Assembly (NCBI RefSeq): GCF_031181705.1
Contig: NZ_JAPSKN010000033.1
Span: 1 to 42,499, forward strand
Reading direction: 5' to 3'
Length of the DNA stretch: 42,499 nt
Origin: Streptomyces sp.
GTDB taxonomy: Bacteria > Actinomycetota > Actinomycetes > Streptomycetales > Streptomycetaceae
The position numbers and the translations under genes are program-made. Below the pieces are notes generated by a model. The model saw only the letters and a program-made list of their open reading frames with translations, was not told the DNA's origin and did no database searches. Positions within the stretch are counted from its first letter, which is position 1. Every line of letters begins with the position of its first letter. Of the stretch, positions 18,037 to 24,005 are shown in pieces.

Positions 18037-18091
18037 GCGGCCTCCTCCAGGGTCGGACGGGTCGGGAACGGTGCGGTGCGGTGAGGACGGC

Positions 18092-18131
18092 GGGCCGACC
18101 GCTGCGCGGTATTGCACGCAGCGGCCGGCCC
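18092..18131 (-). terminator. Attenuating hairpin just after the precursor gene
   Basis: A 15-bp stem (18092-18106 with 18117-18131) with a 10-base loop begins 13 bases past the precursor stop. In minus-strand RNA every position pairs, with one G-U; in plus-strand RNA that pair is an A-C mismatch, so it is built for the minus transcript. No T-run follows. Leaky hairpins of this kind after lanA genes let the precursor be made in excess of the enzymes, which is the likely role here. Confidence 0.65.
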
Positions 18132-18144
18132 ACTCGTCCGGGCG

Positions 18145-18237
18145 TCAGCAGCCCTCGCTCGCGCCGCTGGCGGGCAGCTCGACGCCGTCGGCGACGATCT
18201 CGGTGCCCTGCAGGTCGATCACGTTGGTGAGATCCAT
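18145..18237 (-). CDS. lanA: Lipolanthine-type precursor peptide (30 residues)
   Basis: ATG 18237 is preceded by GGGGGA at 7 bases and encodes a 30-residue peptide. Residues 5-10, NVIDLQ, fit the hydrophobic-D/E-LQ recognition motif of class III leaders. The peptide ends ELPASGASEGC. Ser24, Ser27 and the C-terminal Cys30 form SxxSxxC, the labionin/avionin pattern, and the terminal Cys is what a LanD enzyme requires. All other Thr residues (4 and 12) lie in the leader. Pro22 is the only proline and sits directly before the core candidate ASGASEGC; cleavage after it would leave Ala23 as amino terminus for acylation, but the real cleavage site is unknown. The leader is short for the class. It lies between a GNAT and KAS III and is followed by a hairpin. 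Confidence 0.9.
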   Translation of the reverse strand: MDLTNVIDLQGTEIVADGVELPASGASEGC

Positions 18238-18322
18238 GACATTTCCCCCTTTCCGGGTTTCGGTTCCTATGGGATGCACCACCCAGAAGGGCGATGGTCT
18301 CGGGTGGACGCGAGATCCGGGG

Positions 18323-18943
18323 TCACGCACTCCACGACGTGCCGTCGTGGGCGGCCGTGAGATCTTCCAGCGTCTTCTTGCGCAGCGAGGAGAGGAGTTG
18401 TGCGCGGCTTTCCGTCAGCCGTTCCCCGCGTTCGACGAATTGTGCGACATCGGCTCTGCAGACTATCCCGGCCCAGAACTCGCCGTCGATGAAGAAGCGA
18501 TCCCTCAGCATTCCTTCGACGATGAATCCGGAATACTGGGTGAGATATTCGAGCAGGGCCTCGTTGTAGGTGGCGACGAGCAGCTCGACCCGCTTCACCT
18601 CGGCGGCCCGCAGCAGCATGGACAGCGCCGCTCGAATGGCCCCGTCCGTGGCTTCCGGCGTCCAGGCCTCATCAGAGCACGAGGTGAGGATCAGGCGGAA
18701 GTACCCCGGAGTCTGGCCTGCCGACCAGCTCACGGCGCCGATGACCCGCGAATCCCGGCGGACGAGGACGTGGGATTTCCGCTCGTCCTCGATGATCCGC
18801 CGGCGCATGGCCGCCGTGCGCCAGACCGGCCCCTCCGTGGAAACGTAGGAGAAAGGAACAGCGAGCACTTCGTCAAGCAATGCTTCTTCGCCCCCGGTGA
18901 CGACCGGAACGAATTCCATCGACGTACTCGCGCTGCCGTCCAT
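18323..18943 (-). CDS. GNAT-family acyltransferase (first gene of the operon)
   Basis: A 206-residue GNAT-like protein. Recognisable parts are HVLVRRDSRVIGAVSW (central strands), a helix near AIRAALSMLLRAAEVKRVEL and the late stretch YSGFIVEGMLRDRFFIDGEF that resembles the C-terminal GNAT strands. The acetyl-CoA loop is degenerate, with no clear Q/RxxGxG/A, which would be compatible with an acyl-ACP donor. ATG 18943 follows GGGGGAGA very closely; ATG 18919 is a weaker alternative. It is the gene nearest the promoter and directly precedes the precursor, so it is as good a candidate for N-terminal acylation as the GNAT at 16146. Alternatively it could acetylate the product for self-protection. 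Confidence 0.8.
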   Translation of the reverse strand: MDGSASTSMEFVPVVTGGEEALLDEVLAVPFSYVSTEGPVWRTAAMRRRIIEDERKSHVLVRRDSRVIGAVSWSAGQTPGYFRLILTSCSDEAWTPEATDGAIRAALSMLLRAAEVKRVELLVATYNEALLEYLTQYSGFIVEGMLRDRFFIDGEFWAGIVCRADVAQFVERGERLTESRAQLLSSLRKKTLEDLTAAHDGTSWSA

Positions 18944-18997
18944 TCTCCCCCGATTCCCTCAGCCGCTTCTTTTCGGCCTCCCTGCGGCTCTGAAACA

Positions 18998-19027
18998 AAC
19001 CTAGATCGGGGCCAAATGAAGTGTCAA
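18998..19027 (-). promoter_or_regulatory. Predicted promoter of the lanthipeptide operon
   Basis: Minus-strand TTGACA (19027-19022), an 18-base spacer and TAGGTT (19003-18998) match the vegetative sigma (HrdB-type) consensus. Transcription would begin near 18991 and give a leader of about 48 bases before the GNAT at 18943. It is the only good promoter I see ahead of the 18-kb operon. Confidence 0.6.
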
Positions 19028-19095
19028 CGGAGAACCGAGCGAAAAGCGGCTGCCTTTACGCGAACTCCGGAATCCGGCGACCTGCGGACACGGAA

Positions 19096-20103
19096 TTAGG
19101 AGGCGTCCTGGACTCCACCGCGCCGCTCAAGGGCGGCGGCGATCCCCGCGTAGGCGTGGGCGTTGGCCCGGAGCAGCTCGGCCACGGTGCCGGCCCAGTG
19201 CGGAGGCACGTGGTGCACGATCCGCTCCAGGGCGGCCTGCTCCACGGAACTGTGGTTGAGCAAGCGCAGCAGGGCCCTGCCGGATTCGTTGAACCGGATC
19301 GACGGGTCGTTGCGCAGGCTCTCCAGCGTCGCCTCTCGGTCGAACTTCCAGGGGGCGTCGGCGCGCAGGGGCGGAGCTTCCTTGGCGGGGCCGCTCTTCG
19401 GGACGGACCGCACCGCCTGCTCGGGTCTGCGCTGCTGCGGCACCACTTCCTCGCCGGCCCGGAGCCGCTCCCGTACGTCCCGCACGGTCGAGGGGGCCAC
19501 GCCGGCGAGCCGCGCGACTTCCCGCAGGGACAGTTCCGGCTGCTCGGCGAGTAACCGGCCGGCCTCGCGCCGCCCCGAGTCGCTGCTCAGAGGCCTCGCA
19601 CGCCCGTCGCTCCCCGTTCGCCTGTCCAAGTGTCCACTCTGGACGGTCGACCGCTTCCGGAGGGCTCCGACCGTGGTGGCGGACAACCCCGTGGCCCGGG
19701 CTATCCGGCGGTCCGACCACGTCGGATGGGTGCCGAGGATGCGGCCGGCCGCGGCGGTGCGGTCCGCCAGGGACAGCGGCAGGCCGTGTGAGGCGTTGAG
19801 CGCGACCCCGAGGATGAAGGCATCTTCGTCCGTGCCGTCGAAGAATCGCGCGAGGATCGTTTCGTGTCCGTGGTGCTGTGCCGCTTTGACCCGGTGCACG
19901 CCGTCGACGACGCGCAGCGTTCCACGCTGCACAACGATCGGCGGAAGTGTGGTATCCGATGAGGCCAGCAGCCGTACATGGCCGAGATCAAGTCCGGCTC
20001 GTCGCGGTGAGTCCTCGATGTTCAGCGAGGCGATGGGGACCGTTTCGGGTATCTGGACCACTCTATCGAGCAGAGCCGTATGACATGACGCCACGTCATC
20101 CAT
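19096..20103 (-). CDS. ParB/StrR-like pathway regulator with a TTA codon
   Basis: A 335-residue protein. Residues about 20-105 form a ParB/sulfiredoxin-like domain (PPIVVQRGTLRVVDGVHR), followed by a helix-turn-helix (about 125-150, IARATGLSATTVGALR) and a second HTH-like element (about 185-215, SLREVARLAGVAPSTVRDVR). This is the layout of StrR-type activators such as StrR, NovG and Tei15*. Codon 184 is TTA (19552-19554), so translation should need the bldA tRNA in Streptomyces. ATG 20103 follows AGGGGGAAAA; the longer frame upstream lacks a site. It ends about 150 bases before the operon's GNAT start and is likely its activator, an inference from position. Confidence 0.85.
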   Translation of the reverse strand: MDDVASCHTALLDRVVQIPETVPIASLNIEDSPRRAGLDLGHVRLLASSDTTLPPIVVQRGTLRVVDGVHRVKAAQHHGHETILARFFDGTDEDAFILGVALNASHGLPLSLADRTAAAGRILGTHPTWSDRRIARATGLSATTVGALRKRSTVQSGHLDRRTGSDGRARPLSSDSGRREAGRLLAEQPELSLREVARLAGVAPSTVRDVRERLRAGEEVVPQQRRPEQAVRSVPKSGPAKEAPPLRADAPWKFDREATLESLRNDPSIRFNESGRALLRLLNHSSVEQAALERIVHHVPPHWAGTVAELLRANAHAYAGIAAALERRGGVQDAS

Positions 20104-20144
20104 GCTGTTTTCCCCCTGATTTTCTTGTAACTCTGGCCACACTC

Positions 20145-20194
20145 ATTCTTTGCCGTACCGCGATCAGGTCAAGGGCTGGCAATCAACACCAGCC
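20145..20194 (-). promoter_or_regulatory. Predicted regulator promoter with adjoining inverted repeat
   Basis: Minus-strand TTGACC (20172-20167), 16 bases, then AAGAAT (20150-20145) forms a plausible vegetative promoter about 42 bases from the regulator ATG. An inverted repeat GGCTGG-N9-CCAGCC (20174-20194) abuts the upstream side of the -35 box and could be an activator or autoregulatory site. The remainder of the gap 20104-20307 shows nothing clear. Confidence 0.4.
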
Positions 20195-20307
20195 ACGGGG
20201 GATTCGCCGCCTCCTCCCCCTTGACTGGAAAGCATCCATGGCCGGAAGCCGCCATGGCGCGGCGGGACGGCGTGTCGGGGCGACGGAAGATGGCTGAATG
20301 TGAAGCT

Positions 20308-21048
20308 TTACGGAGAGCTTGTCGAGGGCTCGTGCCCCTGGCATGCCCCGTCTCCCCCGCACGTCACCGCGACGGCCGTCCGCAGGATCCCGTCGCGGAG
20401 CTGCCAGGTGCCGTCGAAGCACCCGGCAGTTCCGGCCCCGAAGGCCGTGATCCGGGTGCCGAAGGTGCCGTCGTCGCAGAAGGCGACCTCGGCGTCGGCG
20501 AAGCCGAGGTGTCGGCCGACCAGGGGGTTCCACGCCTTGTAGACGCTCTCCTTGGCACTGAACAGCAGGCGCTCCCACCACACTTCGGGCCGGTGCGCGG
20601 ACAGCTCGGACAACCGGTGGCGTTCGGACGGGGACGAGATCAGGGGCAGGATCGCGCCGTCGGGGAGCGGAAGATTGGGCTCCGCGTCGAGTCCGAGTGA
20701 CGCCATGCGCGGCGACTCGGCCACCGCCGCCGACCGGTACCCCGAGCAGTGCGTGATGCTGCCGACGACGCCGGTCGGCCAGACCGGGGCGCCCGACGGG
20801 CCCCGCGGAACGGGAACCGCCGGGCGGCCGAGACGGCGCAGGGCTTCCCGCGCACAGCTCCGGGCGGTGATGAACTCCCGCCGGCGTTTGCCGACGGCCG
20901 ACGCGATGAGGTGGCTTTCCTCGGGAAAAAGGTCTTCCTGGACATCGTGGAAAAGCTCGACGTGGACCACGGACGCCGGAAACAGTGCGCCGCCGCCTCT
21001 CACCAAGTCGCCCCGGCCGTCCGATCCCTGCGTGTCGTACACCGTCAT
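20308..21048 (-). CDS. EntD/PptT-type 4'-phosphopantetheinyl transferase
   Basis: A 246-residue Sfp-superfamily enzyme. Key motifs are GSITHCSGYRSAAVA (96-110), the magnesium-binding LGLDAEP with Asp121 and Glu123, and WWERLLFSAKESVYKAW with Lys166, Glu167 and Lys171. It converts apo carrier proteins to the holo form using CoA. The cluster supplies four substrates: the PCP (Ser560) and ACP (Ser2349) of the hybrid synthase, and the discrete ACPs at 16781 and 22503. ATG 21048 gives family-typical length. It lies 204 bases upstream of the regulator on the same strand and diverges from the KAS III operon. Confidence 0.93.
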   Translation of the reverse strand: MTVYDTQGSDGRGDLVRGGGALFPASVVHVELFHDVQEDLFPEESHLIASAVGKRRREFITARSCAREALRRLGRPAVPVPRGPSGAPVWPTGVVGSITHCSGYRSAAVAESPRMASLGLDAEPNLPLPDGAILPLISSPSERHRLSELSAHRPEVWWERLLFSAKESVYKAWNPLVGRHLGFADAEVAFCDDGTFGTRITAFGAGTAGCFDGTWQLRDGILRTAVAVTCGGDGACQGHEPSTSSP

Positions 21049-21109
21049 GCCGCGATTATCCCGGTAATGCGCTCCCGGTCGGCGGCAACTGTGCGGGCGT
21101 CTATGGAGC

Positions 21110-21170
21110 TTGACAGGCCCATAGCGGCAAAGCACAGTGATTGACGTCGGTTACTCGGTCATGGACCGAG
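21110..21170 (+). promoter_or_regulatory. Candidate promoter and operator in the divergent gap
   Basis: Plus-strand TTGACA (21110-21115), 17 bases, then CACAGT (21133-21138) is a possible promoter for the KAS III operon. A perfect inverted repeat CTCGGTC-ATG-GACCGAG (21154-21170) lies just past the predicted start, a position suited to a repressor or activator site. The rest of the 330-base gap 21049-21378 holds no gene that I can support. Confidence 0.35.
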
Positions 21171-21378
21171 GGCGTACCACGGGGCGGTCCGGACACAAGA
21201 CCCGCCCGATTCATGGTGTGCACACAAAAAACGCGGAGTCGCCGTGCTCGACACCGCCCGCAAAGGGGATATGCACACCGCCCGTCGCCCGTTCCCTTCT
21301 TGCGAGACCTATCGGCTCGTCGAAGGAATTGTGCGCGTGCCGCAGTGAGCAATGCCGATTTCACGGGGAGGGATGGCG

Positions 21379-22398
21379 ATGGCAGCGGTGCTCATGGGCC
21401 TCGGGGGATACCTCCCGCCGAAGGTGGTCACCAACGAGGACCTCTCGGCGACGCTGGACACCACCGACGAGTGGATCACCACCAGAACCGGAATCAAACG
21501 CAGACACGTGGTGGACGGCGGCCTGTCGACCGGAGACCTGGCGGTCGAGGCGGGGGCCAGGGCGCTCAAGTCCGCCGGGCACACGGCCGTCGACACGGTC
21601 GTGGTGGCGACCACCTCACCGGACCGGCTCTGCCCGGCGGTGGCACCCGAGGTGGCCGACCGGCTCGGCCTGGGCCCGGTGGCCGCCTTCGATCTGACCT
21701 CCGCGTGCAGTGGCTTCGTCTACGGACTCGCCACGGCCGCGGGACTGATCGCCTCGGAAGCGGCCGACACGGTCCTGTTCATCGGCGCGGAGGCGTTCAC
21801 CACTCTGGTGAACCCGGCCGACCGTACGACGGCACCCATCTTCGGCGACGGGGCCGGAGCCGTGGTCCTGCGCCGCGGCGAGCCCGGCGAGACGGGCGCG
21901 CTCGGCCCCTTCGACCTGGGAAGCGACGGCGCACGAGCCGATCTGCTGGCGATCCCGGCGGGCGGCTCACGGCAGCGGTCCGCGGACGGCGGGCCGGCCC
22001 ACGACGTGGTTCCCGAGGCGGACTGGTATCTGCGGATGGCCGGCCGCCCCCTCTACCAACAGGCCGTCGGGCGTATGAGCCGCTCGGCCCGGACCGCCCT
22101 CGACAAGGCCGGCTGGACCGTGGCCGACGTGGACTGGTTCGTCGGCCACCAGGCCAACGTCCGCATCGTGCGGGCCGTGGCCGAGGAACTCTCGATGCCC
22201 GAGGAGCGGACGGCCGTCAACATCGACCGCGTGGGCAACACGCTCGCCGCCTCCATCCCGCTCCTGCTCAACCACCTCGCGGCCGACGGCGCCCTGAAGC
22301 CCGGCGCACGGATTCTGCTGTCCGCCTTCGGCGCCGGGCTCTCGTGGGGCTCGACGGTACTGGAGTGGCCGGACCTGTCCGTCGAAAGCGTCCACTGA
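21379..22398 (+). CDS. 3-oxoacyl-ACP synthase III (KAS III), cluster copy 2
   Basis: A 339-residue KAS III close to FabH in motifs: DTTDEWITTRTGI near the N-terminus, Cys110 in TSACSGF, His257 in GHQANVRI and Asn287 in RVGNTLAAS. It should start chain synthesis from an acyl-CoA. ATG 21379 has GGGGAGGG at 6 bases; the in-frame ATG at 21373 abuts that site and ATG 21352 has none. It is the first gene of a divergent operon with ACP, KAS II and an acyl-CoA oxidase-like protein. With copy 1 at 17020 the cluster has two KAS III enzymes, implying two priming reactions or division between starter and extender roles. Confidence 0.93.
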   Translation: MAAVLMGLGGYLPPKVVTNEDLSATLDTTDEWITTRTGIKRRHVVDGGLSTGDLAVEAGARALKSAGHTAVDTVVVATTSPDRLCPAVAPEVADRLGLGPVAAFDLTSACSGFVYGLATAAGLIASEAADTVLFIGAEAFTTLVNPADRTTAPIFGDGAGAVVLRRGEPGETGALGPFDLGSDGARADLLAIPAGGSRQRSADGGPAHDVVPEADWYLRMAGRPLYQQAVGRMSRSARTALDKAGWTVADVDWFVGHQANVRIVRAVAEELSMPEERTAVNIDRVGNTLAASIPLLLNHLAADGALKPGARILLSAFGAGLSWGSTVLEWPDLSVESVH

Positions 22399-22457
22399 CG
22401 CCGGCTGCGCACTCCACCCGCCCACACGGTTCACCGGCGCCCGCAGGGGTGACCGAC

Positions 22458-22475
22458 CGGCCGGCTGTCCGGCCG
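22458..22475 (+). other. Short intercistronic hairpin between KAS III and ACP
   Basis: CGGCCGG-CTGT-CCGGCCG can fold into a 7-bp stem with a tetraloop in the 104-base gap between the two genes. It may tune relative expression or stabilise the ACP transcript. It could equally be chance in GC-rich DNA. Confidence 0.3.
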
Positions 22476-22502
22476 CCCACCACACAGATCACGGGAGAAG
22501 AA

Positions 22503-22745
22503 ATGAACACCATGCACGACTCCGTCGCCGAGGTCATGGTCACCCGCTTCGGAATGGACCGGGACCTCGTCGTCACCGACGCGACCTTCGACGATCTGGG
22601 CCTCGACTCGCTCTCCCAGATCGAGCTGGGCACCGCCCTGAGCAAGGAGCTGGGAGTGGACCTCAGCGACGACGAGATGGCGGAGCTCTCGTCGGTCGGA
22701 GACATCGTGACCCTGCTGGAGAGCAAGGGCGCCGACGCCCGATGA
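22503..22745 (+). CDS. Acyl carrier protein (discrete, canonical)
   Basis: An 80-residue acidic carrier protein with the classic site DLGLDSLSQIEL; Ser36 receives phosphopantetheine. Helices before and after the site match ACP length and spacing. ATG 22503 follows GGGAGAAG; an ATG four codons in is less well placed. Its stop overlaps the KAS II start by 4 bases (ATGA), so ACP and KAS II are probably made together as a minimal elongation pair, with KAS III for priming. Confidence 0.95.
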   Translation: MNTMHDSVAEVMVTRFGMDRDLVVTDATFDDLGLDSLSQIELGTALSKELGVDLSDDEMAELSSVGDIVTLLESKGADAR

Positions 22746-23962
22746 GCGGCTTCGCGGCGCTCGTCACGGGAGCGGGGCTCGTCACCTCCGCCGGGACAGG
22801 GCTGAAGGCGAACTGGGAGAAGGTGCTCGCGGGCGAACCCACCGCGGCCCATCTGCCGGAACTGGACGGCCTGCCCGTGACGATGGCGTGTCGCGTGCCC
22901 GGTTTCTCTCCGCAGGACTTCGGGCTCCGCGACTTCTGGAAATGGGACCGCTTCACGCAGTTCGCCGTCGTGGCCGCGCGCGAGGCGCTGGAGCAGGCGG
23001 GACTGACCCCGGGCGACTGGGCGGACAGCGCCAGAGTCGCCGTGCTCATCGGCTCCGGGGCGGGGGGCACGGCCACCTTGGAGGCACAGCACCGGGCCCT
23101 GCTGGAGGACGGTCCCACCGCGGTGTCCCCGCTGACCCTGCCGATGGGGCTCGTCAACATGGCGGCCGGCCAGGTGGCGATCGACATCGCGGCCCACGGT
23201 CCGTGCCTCGCCCCGGTCACGGCGTGCGCGGCCGGCGCCAGCGCGATCGGCATCGGCCGGGAGCTTCTGCGGCAGGGTGTCGCGGACGTGGTCGTGGCCG
23301 GCGGGGCCGAGGCCCCCATCACCCCGCTGTACGTCTCCTCCTTCGCCCGGATGCGTGCGCTGTCCCGGCGCCTGGACGATCCGGCGACCGCGTCCCGGCC
23401 CTTCGACGCGGGCCGGGACGGCTTCGTGCTCGGTGAGGGCGCCGGGGTCCTGGTGCTGGAGTCCGAGGAGCACGCGGCCGCACGCGGCGCCCGTCCGCTG
23501 GCCCGGCTGACCGGCTACGGCGCGTCCTCGGACGCGCACCACGTCACCTCGCCCCACCCGCAGGGACGGGGCGCCGAGCTGGCGATGCGGGCGGCGCTCG
23601 ACGACGCCGGCCTGACCGGCGAGGACGTGGACTACGTCAACGCCCACGGAACGTCGACACCGCTCAACGACGTGACGGAGTCGGGCGTCATCAGCCGCAT
23701 GCTCGGAAACGGGGTGCGGGTGAGCTCCACGAAGGGCGTGACCGGCCACCCGCTGGGCGCCGCCGGGGCGATCGAGGCCGCCTACTGCGCACTCGCCGTC
23801 CGCGACGGACTGATCCCCCCGACGGCGGGCCTGACCGACCCGGACCCGCGGATCGAGGTCGACCTCGTCCGCGGCGCCGCCCACCCCGGCCCCGTCCGCG
23901 CGGCCCTGAGCAACTCCTTCGGCTTCGGTGGCCAGAACGCCACGCTCGTCTTCACGTCCTGA
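22742..23962 (+). CDS. FabF-like 3-oxoacyl-ACP synthase II
   Basis: A 406-residue KAS with a complete Cys-His-His set: Cys162 in VTACAAGAS, His302 in NAHGTSTPLND and His336 in GVTGHPLGAAG. The C-terminal FGFGGQNATLV is also typical. It performs decarboxylative chain elongation of acyl-ACP. No chain-length-factor partner is present, so it is a single FabF-type enzyme rather than an aromatic minimal PKS. Coupling to the ACP at 22503 suggests that pair extends the chain primed by a KAS III, while the SDR at 15391 may provide ketoreduction. No enoyl reductase is in the cluster, so that step would be borrowed or absent. Confidence 0.94.
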   Translation: MSGFAALVTGAGLVTSAGTGLKANWEKVLAGEPTAAHLPELDGLPVTMACRVPGFSPQDFGLRDFWKWDRFTQFAVVAAREALEQAGLTPGDWADSARVAVLIGSGAGGTATLEAQHRALLEDGPTAVSPLTLPMGLVNMAAGQVAIDIAAHGPCLAPVTACAAGASAIGIGRELLRQGVADVVVAGGAEAPITPLYVSSFARMRALSRRLDDPATASRPFDAGRDGFVLGEGAGVLVLESEEHAAARGARPLARLTGYGASSDAHHVTSPHPQGRGAELAMRAALDDAGLTGEDVDYVNAHGTSTPLNDVTESGVISRMLGNGVRVSSTKGVTGHPLGAAGAIEAAYCALAVRDGLIPPTAGLTDPDPRIEVDLVRGAAHPGPVRAALSNSFGFGGQNATLVFTS

Positions 23963-24005
23963 CCCGCGCCGACGACGACCGATGCCCGACGTGACGGAGG
24001 AATTC

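Noticed and set aside
17020..18117. KAS III starting at ATG 18117
   Set aside because: That start lies within the hairpin after the precursor and has no ribosome-binding site; GTG 18036 follows GGAGGAGG and matches family length.
18238..18322. Separate promoter for the precursor gene
   Set aside because: TAGGAA is present but no -35 box lies at a suitable distance; expression from the 18998-19027 promoter is simpler.
22742..23962. Aromatic type II minimal PKS
   Set aside because: Only one KAS of this type is present, with no chain-length factor, cyclase or aromatase, so it is a FabF-like elongation enzyme.
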